Shown: one piece after another, positions 6,778 to 14,350 of the stretch
Layout of the letters: each line of letters begins with the position of its first letter
Position numbering within the stretch: position 1 is the stretch's first letter
Origin: a virus
Virus record (IMG/VR): IMGVR_UViG_3300027969_002982
Location: 1-20,842 of that record
Reading direction: 5' to 3' (one strand)
DNA: 20,842 nucleotides
Translations under genes and position numbers: made by a program
The notes under the pieces: generated by a model
Told to the model about the DNA's origin: nothing
The model's input: the letters and a program-made list of their open reading frames with translations, nothing else
Databases searched by the model: none

Positions 6778-6805
6778 ATTATACACTGCTTAATATTTTT
6801 GTCAA
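6778..6805 (-). promoter_or_regulatory. Consensus sigma-70 promoter, leftward
   Basis: On the minus strand TTGACA (6805-6800) and TATAAT (6783-6778) are both perfect and 16 bp apart, as expected of a strong host-type early promoter. The predicted transcription start, about 6-7 nt after the -10 box, coincides with the ATG at 6771, which would give a leaderless mRNA. It is the only gene-free stretch on this side and stands at the head of the whole 423-6771 operon. Confidence 0.8.
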
Positions 6806-6817
6806 CCTTATTTTTAA

Positions 6818-6825
6818 GTTAAATA
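6818..6825 (+). promoter_or_regulatory. Weak late-promoter-like box GTTAAATA
   Basis: Six of eight bases match the T4 late box TATAAATA, 24 bp before the start of the rightward glycan operon at 6850. No good sigma-70 pair was found on the plus strand here: a TTGTCA at 6799-6804 has no well-placed -10 box. The 63-bp interval is the only place where the operon's promoter could sit outside coding sequence, but the match is poor. Confidence 0.2.
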
Positions 6826-6849
6826 TTCGATATTAATTTAAAGATACCT

Positions 6850-7668
6850 ATGAATCGCTCAATATCAGTAGTTACTACATTCCACAAAAAAGGTTACGAT
6901 GATTACGGCTCGAAGATGATTGATACATTTTTAGCCAAGTGGCCAAAAACTGTTAAATTATTTGTCTATGCCGAAGATTGTCAAGTAACACAGACTGCAG
7001 AAAATCTCGTAGTGTTAGATTTACTGCAAGCATCACCAGAATTAACAGCATTTAAGGAAAAGTGGAAAAATGTTCCTATGGCTAACGGAGATATTTCCAA
7101 TGTTCCTAAATTTTCAGGAAGAAAAGATCGCCACAAACCTTTTAAATGGGACGCTGTGCGATTTAGTCACAAAGTATACAGTATTTTTCATTGTGCAACC
7201 ACCTGTAGCACTGATTTATTATTATGGATGGACGCTGACATGGTATGTCATAGTGATATTGATTATGACACCATTCTAAGACTGTGTCCAGCAGAGAAAG
7301 ATTTATGTTTTCTAGGAAGAAAAGGAAAATTTAGTGAATGTGGCTTGTATGCAATGAATCTACAAAGCCAACCCACTCTGCATTTCTTAAAAGATTTTCA
7401 AATGTTCTATGATGATGCAGAAAATGGTATTTTTAGACTAGGCGAGTGGCATGACAGTTTTGTATTTGATGCAGTCCGTAAAAATCACAAGCTACGAGAA
7501 CTTGACTGGAGTGGTCATTTGATAACCGGTGAAGGTCATCCGTTGATAAATTGTGAGTGGGGTGCATACCTTGACCATCTCAAAGGCGATAGAAAAACTT
7601 ATGGCCAAAGCAAGCGACAAGATTTAAGAGTAAATCGCACAGAACAATATTGGAGTGAGATTAAATGA
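6850..7668 (+). CDS. GT-A-fold glycosyltransferase-like protein
   Basis: A 272-aa protein that starts with a strand typical of GT-A enzymes (SISVVTTFHKKGY, 4-16) and has a DxD metal/nucleotide-sugar motif in LLLWMDADMV (123-132; D128 and D130). FKWDAVRFSHK (98-108) and FSECGLYAMN (161-170) recall GT8/GT2-like nucleotide-diphospho-sugar transferases in which the acceptor is a surface glycan. No membrane segment or signal peptide. It is the first gene of the plus-strand glycan operon and overlaps the FkbM gene by ATGA. Only a weak AAAG ribosome site is seen. Donor and acceptor sugars are unknown. Confidence 0.82.
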   Translation: MNRSISVVTTFHKKGYDDYGSKMIDTFLAKWPKTVKLFVYAEDCQVTQTAENLVVLDLLQASPELTAFKEKWKNVPMANGDISNVPKFSGRKDRHKPFKWDAVRFSHKVYSIFHCATTCSTDLLLWMDADMVCHSDIDYDTILRLCPAEKDLCFLGRKGKFSECGLYAMNLQSQPTLHFLKDFQMFYDDAENGIFRLGEWHDSFVFDAVRKNHKLRELDWSGHLITGEGHPLINCEWGAYLDHLKGDRKTYGQSKRQDLRVNRTEQYWSEIK

Positions 7669-8315
7669 AGCAAGTTCACGGATTCTGGTTTCCAGACTAC
7701 GATACGCATTTTCCAAGAATGCTAGATAAGAGTTTAAAGAATGATGGTGTGGTAAGATACCAATGGAGAGCCAGAGAACTAGCAATAGCGGAGTCAACTC
7801 CTCGAAGAATTTGTATAGACATAGGAGCCAATGTTGGCCTGTGGAGTTGTGAGCTTGTGGAACATTTTGATCAAGTGATTGCATTCGAACCTGTAGAAGA
7901 ATTCCGTAAATGTTTTGAACGCAATGTTAAGAAATCTAACTACATTATGCACCCATGTGCGCTGGGTCGTGAAGAAAGTTTTATCAACATGAATATTGTT
8001 GAAGGTAACACTGGTCACAGTCATATTGACACTAGTTCTATTGGGCAAGGCACTATTCCGCTGAAAACACTCGACAGTTTTAACTTTGATAACATTGATA
8101 TGATTAAAATTGATGTTGAAGGGTTCGAAGAAGAAATACTTGCAGGTGCCGAGCAGACTATTTTACGAAATAAACCTATACTTGCCATTGAACAACAAAA
8201 ACACGAATATAAAGATGCCATGGTTGAACTTCCGTCAGTGAGAATGTTAGAACGTTGGGGATATAAGGTTGTGGGACAAGTTAAAAAAGATTGGATATTA
8301 AAATGGACGGATTAA
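7665..8315 (+). CDS. FkbM-family SAM-dependent methyltransferase
   Basis: A 216-aa protein with SAM motif DIGANVG at 52-58, an acidic end of strand 2 (FEP, 74-76) and the FkbM signature IKIDVEGFE at 147-155, all in the usual order and spacing. The start shares ATGA with the preceding glycosyltransferase stop. The enzyme most likely O-methylates a sugar built by this operon. Compared with the FkbM protein at 2373-3041 the family motifs agree but the flanks diverge, so a recent duplication is unlikely. Confidence 0.9.
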   Translation: MKQVHGFWFPDYDTHFPRMLDKSLKNDGVVRYQWRARELAIAESTPRRICIDIGANVGLWSCELVEHFDQVIAFEPVEEFRKCFERNVKKSNYIMHPCALGREESFINMNIVEGNTGHSHIDTSSIGQGTIPLKTLDSFNFDNIDMIKIDVEGFEEEILAGAEQTILRNKPILAIEQQKHEYKDAMVELPSVRMLERWGYKVVGQVKKDWILKWTD

Positions 8316-9265
8316 AAATTAGATTTTTCAGTGATGCATACAAAGGCAAACGTGCCAGTCATCGCCTTAGAGGTGAAGTTACTGCTCGTGCGTTGGCTGA
8401 ACAAGGCTATGACAGTAAGGTCCTCACAGACTGGGCAGATGTAGATGCTAATACCATTATGGTTTTTCTTAAACGCAGTCAACCTCACAGCATTCAACGT
8501 GCAAAGGATCTAGGAGCCACAACTATCTATGATCTATGTGACAATAAGTTTGAAGAAAAAGAAGAATACGAGCCGTGTTGTCAAACAGCTGACTTAGTGT
8601 CAGTTAACAGCATTAACATGGGTATTAGCACTAAACATCACACCGGTAAAGACAGTATTGTCATGCCGGATCCTTTTGAAAGACCTAAACTTCCCCCTAA
8701 GTTTGCGCCAAGTAGCACAGTAAAATTATTATGGTTTGGCAGTCAAAGCAGTTTTAAATTTTTTCCATTTGTTGAAATTTGGCAACGATTAGAACAAGAA
8801 ATAGGCAATTACAAATATACTATGATCAGTGCCAAAACTGATCGAGTGTTGAATAAAATGAAGACTAGGCAAAGTAAAGGACAAGTTACCGGGATTAACT
8901 TTGATAAAATTGATATGCGTGAATGGTCGTGGGATCTACAAGGCGAATTGCTGAGAGACTGGGACATTGTGTTAATGCCAGTGCAAACAGAAAATCCTAG
9001 AACTGATACAAAAAGTGCCAATCGATTAATTGACAGCATTATTTCTGGTAAATTTGTTATCACAACGCCTTTACACAGCTATCAAGAATTTGCACCGTAT
9101 ACCTGGCAAGGAGATTATATTGAAGGCATTAAATGGGCATTGGCTAATCCTAACGAAGTGTTAAAAATGATCACCGCTGGACAAAAATATGTAGAAGAAA
9201 ACTATTCGGCTCATGTATTGTCTAAGAAATTCATAGACGAAATTATTAAACAAACAAGGACATAA
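8303..9265 (+). CDS. GT-B-fold glycosyltransferase (GT4-like)
   Basis: I place the start at ATG 8303 (MDGLKIRFFSD...), overlapping the FkbM gene by 13 bp; the TTG at 8291 is unlikely. The 320-aa protein has a Rossmann-like N half with IYDLCDN (75-81), a linker with VMPDPFE (119-125), a second strand start KLLWFGSQSSFKFF (140-153), and a C-terminal donor site region DWDIVLMPV followed by KSANRLIDSIISGKFVITT (236-254). This last block is typical of GT4-type enzymes, where a Glu/Lys-rich helix binds the nucleotide sugar. The position suggests glycan elongation. Sugar specificity cannot be read. Confidence 0.83.
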   Translation: MDGLKIRFFSDAYKGKRASHRLRGEVTARALAEQGYDSKVLTDWADVDANTIMVFLKRSQPHSIQRAKDLGATTIYDLCDNKFEEKEEYEPCCQTADLVSVNSINMGISTKHHTGKDSIVMPDPFERPKLPPKFAPSSTVKLLWFGSQSSFKFFPFVEIWQRLEQEIGNYKYTMISAKTDRVLNKMKTRQSKGQVTGINFDKIDMREWSWDLQGELLRDWDIVLMPVQTENPRTDTKSANRLIDSIISGKFVITTPLHSYQEFAPYTWQGDYIEGIKWALANPNEVLKMITAGQKYVEENYSAHVLSKKFIDEIIKQTRT

Positions 9266-9266
9266 T

Positions 9267-9869
9267 ATGGGAAGCCCCAACGATTTAATTTACATTAAGA
9301 CAGTGTGTCCGACATTTGCAGGTTCGATATTGGAAATCGGGGCCAGAGAAAACTCTACCGGGTTTCGGGGCCACTTTGCGCCTACCAAAGGTCAACCCCG
9401 TATTGCTACAGAATACGTTGGCACTGATATAGAGCCCGGAATAGATGTTGATGTTGTATGTGATTTAACAGCTCCTGAAAATCCGTTGCCTAAAAATCAT
9501 TTTGATCTTGTGATCTGTTGTAGCGTAATGGAACATGTGCCAAATCCCTGGGTCATGGCTGAAAAAATATCAGAGCTGGTAAAGCCTGGCGGTAAACTAT
9601 ATATTGCAGTTCCGTGGGTTTGGAAATATCATGGGTATCCTAAAGACTACTATAGATTTACTCATAGTGCTATAGAATATCTATATCCAAATTTCACATG
9701 GGGTAATTTTGCTTGGTCAAGCACCTCCGAAGGTGATATTCAATGGCAAGAGATGGATCAAATTACCGAACGTAAAATGATAATTGCCGAGCACGATGCC
9801 TTTGGAAAGAAAACTAAAAAATATATTAAATATCTGTCTATCAATATGTTCGGAACAAAAAATGCTTAA
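9267..9869 (+). CDS. Class I SAM methyltransferase (Methyltransf_11-like)
   Basis: A 200-aa protein with motif I ILEIGARE (21-28, where the usual second glycine is replaced), a post-I acidic residue in VGTDIE (51-56), FDLVICCSVMEHVPNP (79-94), PGGKLYIAVPW (107-117) and PKDYYRF (126-132). This arrangement is typical of small methyltransferases found in LPS and capsule clusters. A good ribosome site AAGGA lies 6 nt before ATG 9267. Its stop overlaps the next methyltransferase by 8 bp. The methyl acceptor is unknown. Confidence 0.85.
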   Translation: MGSPNDLIYIKTVCPTFAGSILEIGARENSTGFRGHFAPTKGQPRIATEYVGTDIEPGIDVDVVCDLTAPENPLPKNHFDLVICCSVMEHVPNPWVMAEKISELVKPGGKLYIAVPWVWKYHGYPKDYYRFTHSAIEYLYPNFTWGNFAWSSTSEGDIQWQEMDQITERKMIIAEHDAFGKKTKKYIKYLSINMFGTKNA

Positions 9870-10419
9870 TGAAAAAATACAAGAAAAAATAAATCAAAAA
9901 CTTCCTGTGCGATTGCATCTAGGTTGCGGTAGTGTTAAGATGGAAGGTTATTTAAATGTTGACGGGGACTACATGTCGCACGATCCTGAAGTAACTATCC
10001 AAGATATCACCAAACCATTTCCTATTTTAGACAACACTGTAGATGAAATTTTAACGGTGCATGTCATCGAACACATTAGCAGACAACATATTCCTCCTAT
10101 GTTTAAAGAGTTCTATAGAATTTGCAAAACAGGTGGATTTATTGCAATAGAATGGCCTGACTTATTAAAGATGTGCCAAGAGGTTGTAAACAATCCAGAG
10201 TGTTTTTGGACGCATGATAAACGGTTAACTAAACGAACAATATCTGGAATTTATGGCGATAGTGCTAGGTATCCCGATCCTACAATGTTACACAAGTGGG
10301 GATATAGTGCTGAAAGTATGAGACGACTGTTCATTGAAGCTGGATTTTCAACAGTGCTAATTCAACCTAACCTACATCAAAAAAGTCCAATAGACAGTAG
10401 AGTAGTAGCATACAAATAA
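9862..10419 (+). CDS. Class I SAM methyltransferase
   Basis: A 185-aa protein starting at ATG 9862, inside the last 8 bp of the upstream methyltransferase; a longer frame from 9784 only reads the upstream gene out of frame. Motif I is RLHLGCG (17-23), followed by YLNVDG (30-35), HVIEHI (67-72) and KTGGFIAIEWPDL (89-101). The family acts on sugars, small molecules or polysaccharide ends. The pair 9267/9862 lies back to back but differs in motifs, so it is probably not a simple duplication. Confidence 0.85.
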   Translation: MLNEKIQEKINQKLPVRLHLGCGSVKMEGYLNVDGDYMSHDPEVTIQDITKPFPILDNTVDEILTVHVIEHISRQHIPPMFKEFYRICKTGGFIAIEWPDLLKMCQEVVNNPECFWTHDKRLTKRTISGIYGDSARYPDPTMLHKWGYSAESMRRLFIEAGFSTVLIQPNLHQKSPIDSRVVAYK

Positions 10420-10420
10420 C

Positions 10421-11164
10421 ATGGCAGCGCAAGTAATCAAAGAGCTTCACGGCTTTTCTGGAACTCAAGTGTTATTGATGAAGAAACATAATCGACTGTT
10501 TGTTCGAAAAGTTGGTGATGTTGAAAGAAATGTTGAGAGGATGTATGCACTTCAAGATCGATTTCCATTGCCCATAATTTACGGGTATTCTAAAAATAAA
10601 CTTGATATAGAATACGTGCATAGTTTAGACGTCAAAACTTATCTAAAAACAAATCACTATGACAAACTTTTACAATTTTTAATACAGTGTTTGGAAATGT
10701 TTTCAGAAAGCCCTATAGAAAAAGATTACACACAAGTTTACATTCACAAATTAAGTCAAGTCGACTTTACAGATATTCCGTTTACAGCGCAAGAATTGTT
10801 AGATCGATTACCTAAAATTTTACCGTCAACAAATTATCACGGTGATTTAACTTTAGAAAATATACTTTACAATGATACACGAAATTTTTTATTGATTGAT
10901 TGCCAAACTACTGAATATGATTCTTATATTTTTGACATTGCAAAATTAAGACAAGATTTAGAATGTGGATGGTTTACTAGGTATGATAATGCTATGATTG
11001 ATGTTAAAATAAGACATATTCAAACTGAAATATTAAACAAATATCCATTAGCAAATAACGATTACTTATTGATATTGATGTTGCTAAGGGTTTATAGATA
11101 CAGTAAACCTGACACTTATGAAAGACAATTCCTTAAAGATTGGATGAAAATACTATGGAAATAA
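10421..11164 (+). CDS. Choline-kinase/APH-fold small-molecule kinase
   Basis: A 247-aa protein with an eukaryotic-like kinase fold of the aminoglycoside phosphotransferase/choline kinase type. A lysine that may bind ATP is in FVRK (27-30). The Brenner-type catalytic loop is YHGDLTLENIL (139-149; D142 as base, N147 as metal ligand), and the second metal aspartate is in LLIDCQ (157-162; D160). A C-terminal helical substrate part follows. It starts one base after the preceding stop and is followed with a 10-bp overlap by the nucleotidyltransferase-HAD gene. The order kinase, then nucleotidyltransferase, mirrors LicA-LicC phosphocholine activation, but the substrate could equally be a sugar or polyol. 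Confidence 0.83.
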   Translation: MAAQVIKELHGFSGTQVLLMKKHNRLFVRKVGDVERNVERMYALQDRFPLPIIYGYSKNKLDIEYVHSLDVKTYLKTNHYDKLLQFLIQCLEMFSESPIEKDYTQVYIHKLSQVDFTDIPFTAQELLDRLPKILPSTNYHGDLTLENILYNDTRNFLLIDCQTTEYDSYIFDIAKLRQDLECGWFTRYDNAMIDVKIRHIQTEILNKYPLANNDYLLILMLLRVYRYSKPDTYERQFLKDWMKILWK

Positions 11165-12177
11165 TTATGCCAGCGGCGGGTCTATCAACTAGATTCCCAA
11201 ACATGCGGCCAAAATATACACTAACTGATTACACAGGTAAAATGATGTTTGAACGGTCATTAGAACCGTTCATAGGCAAGCATCATATTACCATCGGCAT
11301 ACTTAAAGAGCACGAAGACAAGCATGAAATTATCAAATATGTAGAACAAGAATATGGTGATAAAATTACCGTGGTAATTTTAGAAAACAGAACTACAGGA
11401 CCCGCTGATACAGTTTATCAAATTATTAAAAAAATTAATCTTCATGACGAAGAAATATTAATTAAAGATTGCGATAGCTTTTTTGATCATACATATCAAG
11501 AAGGAAATTATGTATGCGTGTCCAGTATTAAAAACCACGATATATTAAAAAGATTAGGTTCAAAGAGCTTTATCATTGCCAACGATCAAGGGTTAATCAA
11601 TACCATTATAGAAAAACAAGTGGTATCTGATAAATTCTGTGTAGGTGGTTACAAATTTGAGTCTGCTTATATGTTTACAGAAACATTTGAAAAATTATCA
11701 AATACACATATGAAAGAAATATTTGTTAGTCATATCATTGAAGAATGTTTAAATGATTCACATGTTTTTAAAGAAAGTCTAGTGACTAATTATGTCGATG
11801 TAGGCACTGCTGAAGAATGGTTCGAACATAACGACAAGTCTGTTATATTTTGCGATATAGATGGCACATTAATCAAAGCACAACCTCGACATGCATACAA
11901 TCAAGCACCTACTCCATTAGAAAAAAATGTAGATCGATTACACCACATGGTGTCAACGGGATGTTTAATAATTTTTACCACGGCAAGACCGGCACAATAC
12001 CACAATAGCATATATAAAATGTTAGAAAATTTAGGATTTACGGATTTTCAATTGCTCACAGGTTTACCTAATGCAAAACGTATTTTAATCAATGACTACA
12101 ATGAAGCTAACCCATTTCCCAGAGCTATTGCCATTAATTTAAAAAGAGACACTGACAATTTAGGAGATTATCTATGA
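11155..12177 (+). CDS. Nucleotidyltransferase fused to HAD phosphatase
   Basis: A 340-aa protein starting at ATG 11155. Residues 1-225 are a sugar/choline-phosphate nucleotidyltransferase: signature PAAGLSTRFP (6-15) and the metal-binding DCDSFF (105-110). Residues about 228-320 are a HAD domain with motif I CDIDGTL (233-239), motif II FTTARP (274-279) and motif III/IV KRILINDYN (308-316). The short HAD region recalls the EcbF/BcbF capsule phosphatases. The fusion should activate a phosphorylated precursor with CTP or another NTP and also remove a phosphate, perhaps from an intermediate of the same path. The upstream kinase would supply the phosphorylated substrate. Confidence 0.85.
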   Translation: MEIIMPAAGLSTRFPNMRPKYTLTDYTGKMMFERSLEPFIGKHHITIGILKEHEDKHEIIKYVEQEYGDKITVVILENRTTGPADTVYQIIKKINLHDEEILIKDCDSFFDHTYQEGNYVCVSSIKNHDILKRLGSKSFIIANDQGLINTIIEKQVVSDKFCVGGYKFESAYMFTETFEKLSNTHMKEIFVSHIIEECLNDSHVFKESLVTNYVDVGTAEEWFEHNDKSVIFCDIDGTLIKAQPRHAYNQAPTPLEKNVDRLHHMVSTGCLIIFTTARPAQYHNSIYKMLENLGFTDFQLLTGLPNAKRILINDYNEANPFPRAIAINLKRDTDNLGDYL

Positions 12178-13724
12178 TGTTAGCCGTATTTTATACCGGT
12201 GATGTGAGATATAATCAAGATTTAGCTAACAGTAATCATCAAAAATTATTTAAGCAATTAAAAGAAATTATTCCAATTTCTGTATATAGATTTACCAAAG
12301 ATGATTCAAATCGCGGCGTGTGCCCCTTTGACCCGCCTTCAAATATTGAAGATCCAGATAATGTTTATCGTCGAGGATACGGTGGTGCTGTTCAAGTATG
12401 GGACTTCTTAAGAGGGGTTGAAAGAACTACTGAGCAATTTGTAATGAGAATAAGGACTGACTTATGGTTTACTCCGTCTAGCATTGAATGTATCTGCAAC
12501 GAAGTTAAAGAAATGATTGCAGGCCGCAGTGACATTAGTTATTTTGGCAGTGACTGGATCAATGAAAATGCCGGGGTTAAAAATAATAGATTACCAGTGC
12601 ATATAGACTTTGACAACGTTATCCAGGATTTTGTTGTATTAGCCAATCGTGATAAACTAAAGCCTAAAGACCAGTGTATTGATGATATCAATAAATTAAA
12701 TCCAAATAAAAGACGCAGTGGCAATAAAGTTTTTAGATTTATAATTCCTACTACACAGCATGAAATAGATGGTGCCATTAAACGTATACAACACGCAGAA
12801 GTGTATAGAACACTTTGTCAAATATGGTTAATTCGTAGACACTATGAAGGCTATCCGTTAGATATGGAAGTGTGTAAACATTATATTCAAAGTTACATCA
12901 TTGACGAAAAGGCCAAGGGTGGCAAAAAACAACTGATAGACCCACACCCCATGCAAGAAGCAGTTAATTGGTGGCGCAGGCAATTCGGGTGGCCGCCGAG
13001 AAAAGTTGAAGTTGGTCGATGGACTGCATGGCAATCGTTAACACCAACGTTGGCTGTGATGTTTATTGGCCTTAAAAGATTTACTAAAACAACCAAAGCC
13101 AATCATAAAAAAGTATTAGAAATATTAGAAAAAAAATACGGTATTAACATTTATGATTTTTATAGAGATACTGCTGATCCAGATTGTCCGTTTGACCTAA
13201 GTGGTAAAGTGCAAGTATGGGATTACTTAAAAGGCAAAGATAAAGTAAAAGAAGAAATTGTTATAAAAATACGGTCAGATGTTTATTTTACAGACAGTGC
13301 TATTGTTGCACTGTGCAAAGAAATCGACAATGTAATTGCTCAAGAAACTGACGTAGTTTATATGGGTATTGATTTTATGAATGATTATTCTGCTGTCCAT
13401 AAAAGAGAAGATGCTAGAAGCGTTAAAGGTGGTAAGGTTACAGATTTTGTAATTGTTGCTAGAAAAGACAAACTCGCCGACACTGATACTATTATAGAAG
13501 TGTTAAATCATAGTAAGGGTAAAAGTGGAAATAAAACTTTTAATCTAATTATGTCAGAAACAGCAAAAGCAACAAAGGTCAGCTGCCAAATGTATATTGT
13601 TAGAAAAGAATATGACAAATATGATAATTGGGATATTTACTGGGACTGGTGTAGTCAGTATATTAAATCACCCGACGCTCAAAAATGGGTCTTAGAGAAT
13701 GTAAATACTATCAGAGGATTTTAA
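12174..13724 (+). CDS. Duplicated-domain glycosyltransferase-like protein (WavE-like)
   Basis: A 516-aa protein made of two homologous halves, about residues 2-245 and 292-500. Shared blocks: LAVFYTGDVRY / LAVMFIGLKRF; CPFD; QVWDFLRG / QVWDYLKG; VMRIRTDLWFT / VIKIRSDVYFT; DFVVLANRDKL / DFVIVARKDKL; SGNKVFRFII / SGNKTFNLIM. The R-I-R-T/S-D block resembles the WavE-type LPS glycosyltransferase family; naming beyond that is uncertain. A link of about 45 residues separates the halves. The start ATG 12174 has AGGAG seven bases upstream and overlaps the preceding stop by 4 bp. The first half carries extra segments near 52-70 and 130-150. Confidence 0.8.
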   Translation: MMLAVFYTGDVRYNQDLANSNHQKLFKQLKEIIPISVYRFTKDDSNRGVCPFDPPSNIEDPDNVYRRGYGGAVQVWDFLRGVERTTEQFVMRIRTDLWFTPSSIECICNEVKEMIAGRSDISYFGSDWINENAGVKNNRLPVHIDFDNVIQDFVVLANRDKLKPKDQCIDDINKLNPNKRRSGNKVFRFIIPTTQHEIDGAIKRIQHAEVYRTLCQIWLIRRHYEGYPLDMEVCKHYIQSYIIDEKAKGGKKQLIDPHPMQEAVNWWRRQFGWPPRKVEVGRWTAWQSLTPTLAVMFIGLKRFTKTTKANHKKVLEILEKKYGINIYDFYRDTADPDCPFDLSGKVQVWDYLKGKDKVKEEIVIKIRSDVYFTDSAIVALCKEIDNVIAQETDVVYMGIDFMNDYSAVHKREDARSVKGGKVTDFVIVARKDKLADTDTIIEVLNHSKGKSGNKTFNLIMSETAKATKVSCQMYIVRKEYDKYDNWDIYWDWCSQYIKSPDAQKWVLENVNTIRGF

Positions 13725-13753
13725 CATGAATATTATTGGAGGATTTTAATATG
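13713..13753 (+). repeat. Duplicated ribosome-binding region with 7-codon leader frame
   Basis: AGAGGATTTTAACATG at 13713-13728 is nearly repeated 25 bp later as GGAGGATTTTAATATG at 13738-13753. The first copy ends the duplicated-domain gene (GGA TTT TAA) and offers a small frame MNIIGGF* (13726-13749). Its stop is one base before the methyltransferase ATG at 13751. The second copy carries a strong GGAGGA. The arrangement may be a simple tandem duplication or a leader peptide for coupling. Confidence 0.5.
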
Positions 13754-14350
13754 CCGAGCACATATTATTTAGAAAGTGTAGAGTTAGGAAAAAAGTTTCA
13801 AAAAGAAAACTCTAGTTGGGGCGGCAACGATTGCAAAAACTATCACAATCAGATTAGAGTTCTAATGGACAAATATAATGCTAAAACTGTGTTAGACTAC
13901 GGCTGTGGCAAAGGTCAACAATATATCGATGTCGTATCATATGGATTACCACATGGTATCATGTCCAAGCCAATGAATTTCCAAACTCGAATCAATGCCG
14001 AAAGTGTTTATAAATTTGATCCCTGTGTTGAAAAATTTGACATAGAGCCATTAGGTCAACAGTTTGATGCTGTTATATGCACACAGGTATTAGGCAGTAT
14101 TCCGGACGACGATTTAGGTTGGCTTAAAGACAAATTGATGAACTATGCTACAAAGTTTGTATTCATTGGGTTACATAATCCGACCAAACCTCCCAAACTT
14201 AAAAAAAGAATGTATAATTCAACGTATCTAAGTTACGACCGCAGTGTAGAATGGTATCAAGAACAATTTAAAGATTGGCAAGGGCCAGACCTATATTGGT
14301 GGTTTAGAGACACTGACCATCAAATTAACAATTGGTATCAAGTCAAGTAA
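13751..14350 (+). CDS. Class I SAM methyltransferase
   Basis: A 199-aa protein. I chose ATG 13751 with the GGAGGA site seven bases upstream; the TTG at 13736 lies before this site. Motif I VLDYGCGKG is at 47-55 and the motif IV region FDAVICTQVLGSIPDDD at 105-121. A YKFDPCVEKFD stretch (87-97) follows the pattern of a strand-2 acidic residue. It is the last gene of the plus-strand glycan operon. Its stop overlaps the converging gene 14338-15237 by 13 bp, leaving no room for a terminator between them. The acceptor is unknown. Confidence 0.85.
   Translation: MPSTYYLESVELGKKFQKENSSWGGNDCKNYHNQIRVLMDKYNAKTVLDYGCGKGQQYIDVVSYGLPHGIMSKPMNFQTRINAESVYKFDPCVEKFDIEPLGQQFDAVICTQVLGSIPDDDLGWLKDKLMNYATKFVFIGLHNPTKPPKLKKRMYNSTYLSYDRSVEWYQEQFKDWQGPDLYWWFRDTDHQINNWYQVK

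Noticed and set aside
9784-9861. Upstream extension of the second methyltransferase from 9784
   Set aside because: It starts at TTG and only re-reads the preceding methyltransferase; ATG 9862 with an 8-bp overlap fits the pattern of the region.
10411-10418. TACAAATA just before the kinase gene
   Set aside because: 7 of 8 match to the late box, but it lies within 3 bases of the ATG and encodes the end of the methyltransferase.
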